Part shown: piece by piece, positions 10,933 to 23,628 of the stretch | Position numbering within the stretch: the stretch's first letter is position 1 | Layout of the letters: the number at the start of each line of letters is the position of its first letter | NCBI GenBank assembly: GCA_945859605.1 | Contig: OX243814.1 | Location: 22,175,201-22,239,200 of the forward strand | Length of the DNA: 64,000 nt | Direction: 5' to 3' | Source of the DNA: Lumbricus rubellus | Taxonomy: Eukaryota; Annelida; Clitellata; Crassiclitellata; Lumbricidae | Position numbers and translations under genes: made by a program | The notes under the pieces: model-generated | Seen by the model: only the letters and a program-made list of their open reading frames with translations | Told to the model about the DNA's origin: nothing | The model's database searches: none

Positions 10933-11090
10933 TGAGGGGTTTGTAGGTCAGACATGCCAATTTGATTTTTATCCTGTACTCAACAGAAAGCCAGTGCAAT
11001 TGAAAAAGTAGGGCTGACGAACTAGTTTGTATTGAGACGCGCAGAACTACCCGCGCTAAGGAATTTAAAGAGGAATCTGCCATTATTATG
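10933..11090 (-). pseudogene. L2/CR1-like LINE, upstream part split by FB2
   Basis: Minus-strand translation gives LARVVLRVS, then LHWLSVEYRIKIKLACLTYK, matching the conserved LARVV...LHWLPVxxRIxFKIxxLTYK block just before the C-terminus of L2/CR1 LINEs. It joins in frame to 9811-10143 once FB2 is removed. The RT domain is absent. Confidence 0.85.
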
Positions 11091-12540
11091 GTTTCAGGTG
11101 ATTTCTGTACTTGTTGTGGGACAGCATAATTATTTTCGCATATTCATTTGAGAGATATCGTTGTTATGGAGGCCCTACAGTACAATCCACCCTTCTTCAC
11201 TGATTCCTGTTCATTCGTGATGACAAGAAATGAAAGATAAAAGGAATCCTGCAATGACTGTTATCGCATTACAGTTTGAGGCAATTCTGAAGAAATATCA
11301 AAGACTGGACACATGTTTTCGACTTTTTGATTGCCATTCTTGGAGTTATCCTTTCAATATGTAAAGCACTAGCAAAAAGAATCACCATAGCAAACCAACA
11401 GTGGCGAAACCAAATAAAATTAACTCGGAAATGCGTGTAAATTTTTTTTTGGGGGGGTGGGGCATTTTGGCATCTCAAGAAGTTAACTAAATCCAATAAT
11501 ATTTCACATCCAATCTCCGTACAGAACTTTAGCATACCCTTCACATTCATTTATTTACTTCACTCTATTAGATACCACCCCAATAATAATTATAAGATAA
11601 AATTAATGCAATCTCGCCGTTAGAAAAGTCATTAAACTGTAGCGAATGAAATTTCTCAAAGGATAAAGAAGTTATTAATGTTTTACTGCTGTTTAGGCTT
11701 CTCAACATGTGGCCAACAGGATATATGGTTGAAAAGTTAATAATATCTTCTACAAATTTTTTTGTTCAGTTTTAAGAGCTCTTTGCAACGGCTTATTGAA
11801 TGCAAGTTACTCATTTACACTAAGAATATTTCATAAAAACTTGCAATTGAAACAAATGCAATTTCTCGTAACTTTGGCCCTCTTATGCGCGCTGAAAACA
11901 TTAATTGTTAACAAAACTTTATACAAATTTTTGACTCAATGTCATTGGGCAACCTTTGGTTGCTATTATTTTTCGGAATTCTTATTTTCAGTCTTTTCGC
12001 TCCACTCTTCTACATAGTCTATGACATCTATGTAGTCTATGTAAGCCTACTGTGAATGAGAAATGCGTTATTGTCATATTGTCAGGTACCATATAATTTA
12101 AGTTGTAAAGCGCAATATGCCAAACGTATATTGTGCTGTCGTTTAATTATGCGCCCTTTTGGCGCCGGACACGTTCTGCTTCGCAAAATTCCACGGTTGA
12201 CTTTAACGCAGTGCAAGACGAAATGGTATTCGTTTATTCCGTGGTACATTTTATGGACAACAGTGGCGTGCACAATTTGTAAACTTACTCGTTATCATGA
12301 AATCATACGGCGCCATTTTCGATAGACTACACAGAAACGCTTTCCAACCCCACTATCAGAAATAATGGCTTTCAAACGCTTGCGGAAGCGGAAAAAGGAA
12401 AGACCTGTAAGTTAATTACGGATACTGCTTGGTAACTTATTCAAGAAAGATGAAACGACGATATCGACATTGTTGAGCTGTGGGCAACCAGGTTCCTTGC
12501 GTGGCACAGCGCAGGAATCGTATCGGATAGCAATAACACA
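11091..12540. other. AT-rich noncoding stretch
   Basis: No gene recognised. A short G/T-rich interruption occurs near 11440-11462, and TCTATGTAGTCTATG-type repeats occur near 12012-12045. ORFs here are short and without motifs. Confidence 0.4.
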
Positions 12541-12589
12541 TAGCCTAAAGCTTGCTTCGAAAAAGCGGTACCTGCTTCTTCTTATGGTT

Positions 12590-13290
12590 CTCTGCCCCTA
12601 GGCAGGTTCGGTTAGTCCTATATCGCCACAATACTCTTTCCTTCTCTACACATATTGCTAATATTTCTCGGTCCAGCTTTTATCATCTACGTCGTTTACG
12701 TGCCATTCGGCGATCTCTCTCTTCGTCGATTTTTTCATCTATGGTCCATGCCTTCATGTGTTCCCGCATTGACTACTGTAACTCATTACTCATTGGGCTA
12801 CCGGTACCTAAACTCCACCTTGCTCCTCTCCAATCGGTACTTAATGATGCATTGCTCGCCTCCCTCGTTTCTCTCACATTTCGGCTTTCATGACTGAACA
12901 CCTTCACTGGCTTCCTCTGTCTGCCCGGATTCAATATAAAATTCTTTTTCTCACCTATAAGATGTTTTTGGGTCTAGCGCCTCGCTACCTTTGTGATCTC
13001 ATTAGTCATTGGTCGTCCTCTCCGCTCTTTAGGTCGTCATGATCTTCTTGTTCCACGATCTCGGACTGCCACAGCCCAACACCGCGCCTTTGCCTCTGTC
13101 TGCCCTTTGCTGTGGAATGGCCTTCCTACTATTATTCGTGCTCAAATTTTATCTGGAGGCTTTACTTTTCTGCCAGATGTCTCAAGACTTTTCTTTTTCC
13201 AGGAGTTCTTCGCACTGGGAGCGCCTCTGATTAGTTTGTACTGTGAGAGGCGCTTTATAAATCCAAAAATAGAATAGAAAATAGAATAAT
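12590..13290 (+). pseudogene. L2/CR1-like LINE C-terminal part and 3' tail
   Basis: Plus-strand translation shows the thumb-region block FYHLRRLRAIRRSL, then SRIDYCNSLLIGLP and LHxLQxVxND-like residues, then after a frameshift near 12893 HLHWLPLSARIQYKILFLTYK. The order fits L2/CR1 elements. The 3' UTR carries GAGCGCCTCT...AGAGGCGCTTTATAAAT, a stem-loop of the L2 kind, and ends in TAGAA-type repeats near 13270-13290. Reverse transcriptase motifs A to C are missing and the frame is broken, so it is a pseudogene. Confidence 0.85.
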
Positions 13291-13299
13291 AACAGAGGG

Positions 13300-13858
13300 T
13301 AGAAAATGTACGGAGAACATCAAGAGAAGGATCGGCCTAGCTTGTGCGGTATTTGGTACACTTGGCAAAATGTGGAGGACAAACTTTAAGAGTATCTCGA
13401 TCACAACCAAGATGAAACTCTATGGAACCTTGGTGATACTGCTGTACGGTTTAGAGTGCTGGTGTCTGCGTAGAGAAGACGAGAGAAGATTGCTGGTGGC
13501 TGAAATTGGTTGGCTGAGGAGAATCAGGGGCAGAGGCAAAAGAGAGAGAATCAGGAATGAGAAGACAAGAGAGAAGCAGGGCGCAGAAGAAACGGTAGTG
13601 GAAAAAAATCAGGAAAAGAAGGCTCAGATGGCTTGGTCATGTGGAGCGCATGGAGGGAAAAAGACTACCACTCGCGGCACTGCACGGGCATATAGAAGGA
13701 GAGAGAAGCAGAGGAAGACAACCAAAGACTTGGATGGACAACGGCAGAGAGGATCTGAAGATGATGGATATTAGTTATGCCAAGAGCAAAGGATCTTACC
13801 AAAAATAGACAAGTCTGGAGAAGTCATGTGAGAGCCTCATCGCATGACTGACGGAAGA
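13300..13858 (+). pseudogene. RTE-like LINE C-terminal fragment
   Basis: Translation shows KMKLYGTLVILLYGLECWCL, then RREDERRLLVAEIGWLRRIRG and, after a frameshift near 13600, RLRWLGHVERMEGKRLP, GRQPKTW and a C-terminal SHDxxDGR-like end. This block (LYxTLVxxxLLYGxExW, ERRLxxxExxxLRRIxG, LRWxGHVxRM) is the thumb and C-terminal region of RTE-type and related LINEs. The start of the RT is missing. The 3' end runs into GAAGAA repeats and a perfect palindrome. Confidence 0.8.
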
Positions 13859-13908
13859 GAGAAAGAAGAAGAATAGCGCGATACATCGCGCTATTCTTCT
13901 TCTTTCTC
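13859..13908. repeat. Perfect 23-bp inverted repeat with 4-nt loop
   Basis: Arms 13859-13881 and 13886-13908 are exact reverse complements separated by TACA. The left arm continues the GAAGAA tail of the LINE fragment, and the right arm begins CTTCTTCTT on the other side. It could be a fold-back product of insertion or repair. A transcription terminator has no particular support here. Confidence 0.9.
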
Positions 13909-14087
13909 ATGTAATAAAGATTTCACCGGCTGCATTGCCATGGGCCAACAACAGATCAGAGCACACGCCGTCGTAAAATTAAAAAAAACTGTTCGAGAAC
14001 CTTCATGGTTATTTTGTATATCTGCATCTCCATCTGAGTTTATGACATGACAGCTTGTATGTCGCAAGCGATCTGAGATTAGCTTAT

Positions 14088-16740
14088 TCATTTCATTATA
14101 AGAAAATCGTTTATTAACAAAAATTCTGTTGGTTCTCGTATGCTAGCATGGATATAATTCCATGGGACGCTGGTAGACTCAAGGAGACCCCTTTTTGTCA
14201 ACCAATGAGGTTGACACAGAGGGGTACCCAGCCTCACGCCGACTGCAAATCGTATTTCCTCGCCCAGAGCAGTCACAGGGGGAGCAAGCATCCAGTCTCC
14301 AGAATGAGGGGCTCGCGAGGCAAGCAGCCGAGCACGGTCGCATGGGACGCTGGTAGACTCAAGGAGACCCGTCCAAATCTTTTCTGTAACACGGCAATCC
14401 CATTCCTTCTGACTGTGAGATGCTGCTCCAGTTGGTGGATCTGCACCTGTCAGAGTTATCCATGCGCTGAGCGCTGAGTCCGCAAGTTCATATGGTGCAT
14501 CGGCTGTCTCTGTAGGTAGGATGCAAGCCTGTAGTTCTATTGTTCTAGCGGCAGAAGCCAAAAAGGCGGAAAGTGCCAGCGTTGATGCACAACGAACTCC
14601 CATGCCACCATCTCTGACAGGCAGAGAAGCTTGAAGCCAGCGGTCGTCGTCAAGGTCCGCGTTCAAGATAGTTGATAGACCTTCTCTTAATAAGTTGTCG
14701 AACCGAGCCAAGCCCGGGCCGTCAGCACAGACAGCTGTGCGCATGCTGTAAAGCAGCTTTGGAACGCTTAAGCTGTTTTTTTAGCAGAACAAGAGCGTCG
14801 TGTGTGTAAAGCATGGCTAGTCTTGCGATTGCTCTCTCTAGGTCGTTGGCCTTTGATTCGACGACCATCTCCACAGCTGGACCTGGCATCAGAGGTGCAC
14901 CCAGCAAGGTCATCTCCTCTAAGGCCATGATTGTGAAGCCTTCAAATGTCGGGTCATCGAGTGGTGTCTGGGAGCTGTGGTAGGCGATTTCGCATTTGCT
15001 GCGGTTTAATATCAAACCTAATTTCCTCGATTCTTGTTCAATCAGATGGACATCGGCGGCCACAGCATCCCTGCTACCACCATCCAGGTAGCCAACACGC
15101 AGATTTGATCTCAGTTTGACCAAAAGCGGTTGTAAGACGAGACAGAACTCCAGAGGACCCAAAGGATCGCCTTGCTGTGTCCCCTCTTCAGATCGTATGG
15201 TGTTCGATCCATAACGTAAGAGTGGACGGTTTGAGTAGGCAGCGTGAGAAATATCGGTAGAGCTCTGGAATGTTTCTAGCCACTGCCTCTAGAAGAGAAT
15301 CCCTGCGCAGAGTGTTAAACGCGTTTGTGAAATCCAGCTTTACGAGGACGTTGTCTTCGGGCATTGTTGTCACCCATCGGCGTGTCGCATGAACGGCTGC
15401 CTCGGCGCCTCCCGAAATGCCTACCCCCAACTGAATGGGGACGAGCAGTTCAGACAGCCTTGTCACGGCGTACGAATTAGCACACTTTGCTGCAAGGCGG
15501 CGCCATGTGTATCCCACCGCGATCTGTCGAATGCCTCCGACCTTTTTGCTTAGGGCTAGAAGATTTGCCACATAGATGACCTCATTCACTTCTTCCGGAA
15601 GACCCCCCTTTAACAGCAGGTTGACAAGGTCGGACAGATGTTGCTCAATGTTGTTATCAACTCCAAATGACACAAGATCCTTCAGGTGCTGTGGAATTAT
15701 ACCATCTGGACCACCGGCTGACCCCGCTGGAAAAGACGATATCGCCTTGGTTACTTCTTCATTAGAAACCTGCAACGCGATGAAACGGTCTGAGCTGTCT
15801 GGATCGCATCGAGATCTCCTGTCCACCGGGGCTGACGGATGCTTGCGTTTAAGCGCGGCCAGAGTTTCTGGTGTGACTAGCGCCGGCTTATCATCGCTGC
15901 AGATGAGATGGAATGCTGCTTTGAAGTTGTCTTCTACGAGCTTGTTAGATACCGTCGACGAAAAAAATTTGGTGCGATCATATTTCGATGATTTAGATTT
16001 GCGAACTGACGTTAGGTCTGGTCCATCATTCGTGGAGTTGTTTGGACCCTTCAATCGCCAATCCGAAATGTGGGATAGAATGGTGATATTGTGTTTTCTT
16101 CCACCTCTTCTTGGTTTGGCAAGCACAGTTTTGCCAAATACGAGGAGATCAGACCATTTATCAACGCAGTTTGGTTCCAGTATGGTTGCTTGAATTAGGT
16201 CCCCCAATAGAGCAGCGCAGGATGGTCTTGCAGCTTTTGGGATTCTTTTAATGAGATGACCATTTGAAACAGGATGAGAGAGGCGCGAAGCGATTGATGG
16301 AACTGCTTATCAGAAACTGTGAGAGAGCAATCGATCCGCTCTCGGTGGAAGATGGCTGCGTATACGTAGCCGTCGTAGGTTTTGTGAGGCAGTCCGCAGG
16401 AGGCTGGTCAGATCCTGGACACGGGGCGGAACGACGACCGTGCCGGTGGATGGTTCCGTCTGAGGCATGTGTCTTAAATGACGACCAACACACTCCGCAA
16501 ACCCCCTGCCCCTTACATTGTTTCTGGCTCATTCGTGAAAATGTGACATTCATCGACCCTTTTGATTTGAATAGACTGTTTACAGTTAGCGCCGCCATTG
16601 CAACCAACAGAGCGTTGCCATTGACGATTGTGACGTCGTAGGCCTGTAAGCGTGGCGTGCGCCATCAGCGGTATTTTAAAAGGCGTCGTTATTAAATATG
16701 GTAGAAAAGAGACTTGCTCTAACCGATCTGTGCAGATCAA
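14088..16740 (-). pseudogene. REL retroelement R1, 3'-truncated and mutated
   Basis: Read on the minus strand. The N-terminal Cys/His motif (CGVC, HRHGRR, PCPGS) lies at about 16485-16530. The RT follows in 15188-16207, with SAGGPDGIIPQHL, a variant GGIRQIAVGYTWRRL and LDFTNAFNTLRRD (motif A). After a frameshift, motif C reads GYLDG at about 15079-15090, so the second catalytic Asp is lost. The thumb (LLGAPL, HDALVLL) and linker (ASLPVRDGGMGVR) run to about 14300. The zinc knuckle and endonuclease signature are missing. A 30-bp segment is directly repeated at 14161-14190 and 14341-14370. There is no (ATT)n tail on its 3' side. Confidence 0.85.
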
Positions 16741-16898
16741 CTGTAGTTAATATTACAATCCGAATCACGATAGGTAACGCAAAACGATGGTATAAAAATC
16801 CCTTTCGAAAGACTCCGGAATCCGCGTAATTTAAGCAAAACAGCCGGACGTTCAAAACTTATGACCTACTAAGTCCGCTGATCACGTCATTTTTTTAA

Positions 16899-17082
<184 letters not shown>

Positions 17083-17089
17083 CTATTAT

Positions 17090-17429
17090 TACCACTATTG
17101 TCATGTTGTGTTATTGAAAGGCTACCCCTTTTCCAAATCGGGCAAAGTGTTAACGAAAGAGCCCGTGAAAGCCACAGCGTTAAAGCGCTGGATAGTAATT
17201 GAAAGTCTTTGAAAGAGAAAGGACGTCTCTCTCAGATCGTCCGACGCCTTTGACAAATGACGACCCAAGTCAGTTAAGAAGACAATTCCTCTAGAATTGA
17301 TGGGTCCTAGCGTCTCCAAGGCCAGCGGAATGAAGTCGTGTGTAGCTGTAATTGGCACATATTTTTGTTCCTTTCTACTATCTGCTATTTCTGCTGCAGC
17401 TCCTGCAGTGACAGCGGTTGCCTGTAGAT
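17090..17429 (-). pseudogene. REL retroelement R2, C-terminal end only
   Basis: Minus-strand translation gives THDFIPLALETLGPINSRG, RETSFLFQRLS and QRFNAVAFTGSF, the conserved C-terminal tail of the family, with a stop at 17122. Everything upstream, including the endonuclease and RT, is missing. Its 5' edge at 17429 goes straight into (ATT)n, and its 3' edge also abuts (ATT)n. About 340 bp remain. Confidence 0.85.
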
Positions 17430-17714
<285 letters not shown>

Positions 17715-17913
17715 ATAAAATTATCCGAAGTAGTTCAATTCACAAAGGTATACAAGACAACGAATAGTGTATATAAAGACTATGGAATCAGTTGTAGTCA
17801 ATCTGATAGCTGTGGCTGCTTCACGAATGTGCCCCTGCAAGCAACAGCGAATCATTATTAATCATTAAATTATTATTATTATTATTATTTTATTTATTTA
17901 TTTTTTTTTTTTG

Positions 17914-17921
17914 CCCCGAGG
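17914..17921 (-). other. Half of the REL 3' stem-loop
   Basis: CCCCGAGG preceded by a T-run and followed directly by ATT repeats, with no matching second arm. It is the 3'-most remnant of a REL element tail (read on the minus strand) joined to microsatellite. Confidence 0.5.
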
Positions 17922-17967
17922 TATTATTATTATTATTATTAATATTATTTTTTTTATTTTTATTATT

Positions 17968-18119
17968 ACCCGAGGTATCTATAATCCCTCAGGTGTCAGA
18001 TATTAATAAGAAATTCAAACTCTAGGGTGGCCATCCAAGTCAAGATCAGGAAGAACAAAGTGCTGTGGAATGCAACAGCATTAAAACGCTGAATGGTGAC
18101 AGTTAGCGCCGCCATAATT
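17968..18119 (-). pseudogene. REL retroelement R3, 3' end
   Basis: On the minus strand this encodes FNAVAFHST, then the 3' UTR and a perfect stem-loop at 17968-17994 (arms ACCTGAGG and CCTCGGGT in element sense). It is closely related to the 3' end of R15 near 54728. The 5' junction includes 17 bp (18099-18115) identical to the N-terminal region of R1 at 16582-16598, a chimeric edge. An (ATT)n array follows. Confidence 0.8.
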
Positions 18120-18682
<563 letters not shown>

Positions 18683-18794
18683 ATTATTATTATTATTATT
18701 TTTTTTTTTTTTTTAAATTTTTGCACCGAGGGATTATTATTATTATTATTAATAATAATGATAATAATTATTATTATTATTATTATTATTATTA

Positions 18795-18870
<76 letters not shown>
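18683..18870. repeat. ATT and T-rich tract with half stem-loop
   Basis: ATT run, T-run, then TTTTTGCACCGAGGG at about 18718-18733 (one arm of a REL 3' stem-loop), followed by ATT repeats with interruptions up to 18870. It represents the tail of one REL element joined directly to the 5' edge of R4. Confidence 0.85.
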
Positions 18871-18871
<1 letters not shown>

Positions 18872-19055
18872 CAACAGTTGGGTCCGGAATTAGTCAGGCC
18901 TCGTCTTCAGGGTTTGAACAGAAAGAGCCTCGGAAGGCCACGGCATTAAAGCGCTGGATTGAAATCGACAAACGCTGGAAGAGATAGCAAGTTTGTCGTA
19001 ATTGTCGTATCCCGTGTTAAAGGGCACTTTTTATCCTCGTGGTTGATCGGTTGGC
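18871..19055 (-). pseudogene. REL retroelement R5, C-terminal end
   Basis: Encodes the family terminus on the minus strand: SISIQRFNAVAFRGSF followed by CSNPEDEA and a stop near 18900. It is 5'-truncated, with a short 3' UTR going into (ATT)n. The right edge abuts an AAT array in the opposite register. Confidence 0.75.
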
Positions 19056-19056
19056 T

Positions 19057-19154
<98 letters not shown>

Positions 19155-19201
19155 GAGCCACACGCATGTCCCTGTGGAGTGGTAGTTACGGCGGATGGCT
19201 C

Positions 19202-19260
<59 letters not shown>
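19056..19260. repeat. Inverted (AAT)n / (ATT)n pair around a 50-bp REL fragment
   Basis: AAT repeats (about 19059-19153) precede, and ATT repeats (19204-19260) follow, a segment at 19154-19203. That segment starts CGAGCCA and ends TGGCTCG. The segment is an inverted copy of 19798-19842 in R6, coding [16 protein letters not shown] in plus sense. The whole can fold into one long hairpin. Confidence 0.85.
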
Positions 19261-19261
<1 letters not shown>

Positions 19262-22200
19262 ATGTGTTCACTGTTATTCAAGAAAATCTGGTTCGACAAA
19301 AGACCCGCGGAAGGCCACGGCATTGAAGCGCTGGATTGAAATCGACAAGAGAAAACTAGTTTCTCTAGAGTCTCCAGAAAATTGGGCAAGACGTCTTCTG
19401 AGATCTTTGATGATATCAAGGCCGCTTTCGTTGATTGGACCCAAGGTCTCGAAGGCCAGCGGCACAAATAAATAGGTTGAGGACAGTTCACTGTACTTCG
19501 CGTTCTTTCTGGTGGCAGCCAGCTCAGCCGCCGCTCCAGCTGCGCCCGACGTTGAATTTAAATAAGATGGAGCCACGGTATCCGTCACTGTGACATCCCA
19601 CAGTAGACTGCGGCTCCCAACGCCATGGAATTAGAGTCATTCCGTCGGGTCGCTTTCCGTCTGTCCTCAGTAATCCGGTTGGCTCTTTGATGTTAGGGAC
19701 GCCCGCACAAGTCAGGGTGCGGCTGACCAGGTCGTTCAGAGCGGCGTGTCTGGCAATCCTTACCAGGACCGAGACCACACGAGAGACCATGGGAGCCATC
19801 CGCCGTAACTACCACTCCACAGGGACATGCGTGTGGCTCGCATATGCCCAACCCAAGTCGCAGGCTGATCGCAATTCTCACTGCTTCGTCGTCCAGCCGC
19901 AAACCACATGACGTTATCGGTAGAGCAAACAGCCAGTTGCCGCTGTGAGGCGCAGCGACTGCTCTAAGGCGTGCTTGATCACAAGCGGTCTGTCCTAGTG
20001 CGATTGTTTGTGGACCACGCTCTCGTCTGGCGGTGTGATGCCGCTCGCACAAGTCTGATATCAGCAAGTCTGGGGACCGACACCAACGTCGCGTCATCTC
20101 TTCCACACATACGTCGATGTCAATCTGATTTAATCCAAGCATGGAGGATTGGAGGTCGCGGGTGCCTGAAAGGCAGGGAGTACAAGCGAAGCAACCCGAC
20201 GAATTCCAAGTCCACCTAACTTCACTGGCAAAGTGGCCTGTAGCCATTGATCGTTCGATAAGGCGATGTTGAAGACTGTGCATAATCCGTTTCGAAGGAT
20301 TGCGTCGAATCTGTCCAGCAAAACGTGACCTGTACAAGGGCTGCATTTTAAAGTGTACACAAGTCTCTGAGAGCTGAGTGAGAATCTGAGAAGGGTCAAA
20401 GCGTCATGTTTGGCAATGAACTCTAATCTGCTTATTGCCAACTATAGTTCCGTGTGTCGCATACCAGGTTTCACCCTAGACGCTTTATAAACTCAGTGAT
20501 TCGTAATGGGTGATCAAGAATGTTACCTAGAATAAGCCTACAACAATAACTCGCTGTATTTCATTTTTGATGTATAATATAAATAGCAACATTCAACAGT
20601 AAATAATATTCAATGACCTAACTACCTAGTGTGGCGTATTTGATTAAATAATTATTATTGTGAGTGGTCTTATCTTCACTCATGCGTCCATTCTCGTTGG
20701 ATGATGAAGTCCTTCACTCAAGAAGATTTCGCTCGGTCCTCGTCTCGAATACAGGGAACAGACTGGATGGACAAGAAAGGATCGGTTGATCCTCCCTCGA
20801 AGTCGTCCGTCGTAGTTCACCACCGTACTGATGCTGAATTGTAGGCTGCATCTCTTCACAGCGGCCTACCGGTCTTCCACCTCCGTTGTCGTTGCCGTTT
20901 CGCCTCCTCGCTCACTCCAGATCAATCGCAATTGATTTTCACAGTTCTCGCCGATTGCTCATCAACTGTCAATCGCTCGAAAAACGTTCATTTCACAGTT
21001 CTCGCCGATTGCTCAATTCTCATCAACTGTCAATCGCTCGAAAAACGTTCAGCGCTTCGCAAAGTCACTAAACTTAACCGGCCAAAGGTACTACCTTCCC
21101 CTCGGACTTACAGTTCTGCAGTAGGAACAAGTAGACACTGAAATCTTACTTTCCCACAATGGATCATCGAGGCCTTTCGAATTAACTTCACGAGTCGCCA
21201 AAATGTTTAATGGCGACCGTCTCGTCGAAAGTTTTTGCCTCGAATCAATGTTCTTATTGCTGTCGTCTGCCTCGCTCACTTCTTGGCACGCTGCCAACGC
21301 GCGCCTTGTTATCGTCCTGTGCGTAACGCTTGTTTCTGGCCTCCTCATGCGTTGACTGACTTTTGTTGCGCATTTGTTTTTATATTAAGCTAAGCCACAA
21401 CTGTTCATTATAAATAACTAATACGCCAGTAATTACGCTAGCTTGACTATTACCTATAATTAATAATTAAACAGTTCATCAGTTAATTAATTCGTTTGTT
21501 AAGCATTTAATTCGCTACACCGTGCATCTGTCTTCCAGTCATTTTGTCAATGCTTCACTGGTGGACTGGCGCACCTAGCAAACGGGCTTTCCCTGGTGTC
21601 GTGACGGTGAAATTATGGAAGACGCTGTCGACGTACTCTGTGTCATGGTGATAGATGATTTCACACTTTTCTGGGTTGAGTCTAAGTTGCTGATATCACT
21701 CTTTCAGTAGTTTCACATCCTCCGCCACAGTGACTGCATTTCCTCCGAGAGTAACGTCATCCATGTAACCAAGTACTAGAGCGGTGATGACAGATCCTGC
21801 AGAATTGGCTGTAGCGGAAGGCAGAAAAGTAACGGACCCAGCGGGTCTCCCAGTTGGGGACCGACTTGTGAAGAAACGTTACAATGACCAAACAGTAGAT
21901 CTGAAGGCTCAGCGTAAACTAGGTGACAGAATGGAGCAAGTTCCGGGAGGACGTCGTCAATAGAAGACGGCATTCTATCTCTGTACAGACAATTGAAGGC
22001 GTTCTTAAAGTCTAGCTTTATTACGATAGACCGAGCAGGCATTGCTTCCAAGAAACGTCTCGCTGCGTGGACCGCAGCCTCTGCTCCACCCGGCACACCA
22101 ACACCAACTTGCCTCGGTGCGAGGTATGCAGTGGCATCTGCGATCGCGTAGGTGTTTGCACATTTTGATGCTAGTCTGCGCCAGAAGTAACCTATTACAA

Positions 22201-23628
22201 TCGGTCGCAGACCTCCAGATTCCTTTCGAAGTGCCATCAAAGTACCACCGAAGAGAACAGGTCTTATGGGTTCAGGGCATTCACCCTTCAGAAGAAGATT
22301 GACCAGACCGGTGATGGCGGAGATCAGCTCCGCTCCAATTTCTGCGCAGTTCACGAGGTCTGAAAGGTGTTCGGGTCCGCCCGAAGAACCTTGCGGGAAA
22401 GAGCGGATCCTGCCGAGTACCTGATCTTCTGTTGTCTGTAAGGGCGCCACCGTGTGTTTTGCCGTGATGTGAGGCCGGTCGATTGGAGGCGAAGGGTGTT
22501 TTGATCGTAGCTCCGTTAAGGTATCATGATCAGCCGCAACGCGTCTATCGTTAGAGCACAGAATTCTGATTGCCGCTCTGATGTTGCCATCCTCTAGTTT
22601 GGATGCAACAGCTGAAGCAATCGACTGGTCTCCATCTGCTTTATATCTTCCACCATGTCTGTTAATGATGGGGGGACTCAGCGAAGATTTCTTCTCTCTG
22701 AAGTTTCCAAGATGTCTGGAAGTCAACTACCCTTTTCTTGATGGTTGATGAAAGATTGTGGCGGCGACCACCTCTTCTTGGTTGTTCCAAGACCGCAGCA
22801 CCAAAAGTGAGGAGCATCTGCCACGTGGAAGGGTTTTCGGCGTCCCTTAACACTTTATTGATTATGGTTGTGAGAAGTCGTCCGGTTTGTAGTTTAGCAG
22901 CTTTCGGGATGCGTTTCAGCAATCTGTGTGACAGTCTTGGGTGCGGAATTCTGATATCAGAGGCGTTGTTATTCACCAACAGTTGCTCCGTTCTGGCATC
23001 CGGGGGCGTCAGCTCAACCTCATCCGACTGGCTACCTCTTGATCGTTACCCTCGCTGCGACTCGTTCCAAGAGGTAGTCTGTGCGACCCTGGGCACGGTT
23101 GATTACGAGGACCGTGAAGATGGACCTTCCCGTCTTTGTTATGAAGCTGTCTTAACGATCTGCATACGCTGCATACGCCTTTAGCTTTTTGTGACGCACG
23201 GACGGGCGACGTCATATAATCCGTCGTCAGACGACGTTGCGTTGTCATGGCAACGTTTATGACATAGCTAGCGGTTTAAACGAGATCGTTAAATTTAAAT
23301 GGCTCTCTGAACGTTATGAATAAATCAAATTAGTGGCCAACCATACTCAGCAGAATCCTGGTCGTTTCGCAAACTGTGACTTGATCTTAGCGAAACGCAC
23401 AAAGCAAAAAGAAACCATCGAATCACGAGACGTTGATCTTTCAGATGATGAAAAAATCCAACGATAACAAATAATCAATTCGCAAAATATTAATTAAATA
23501 GCAGGAGGACTAAAAATGTCAGCCCACCCTGACCGCTGGTGACGTCATTGAAACAAGAGGGACCCCGTGAAGGTGGCGTGGGTGGACTATTGAGCAGCAG
23601 AGGCTATTTGAGTCGCTTGCCTACCCCA

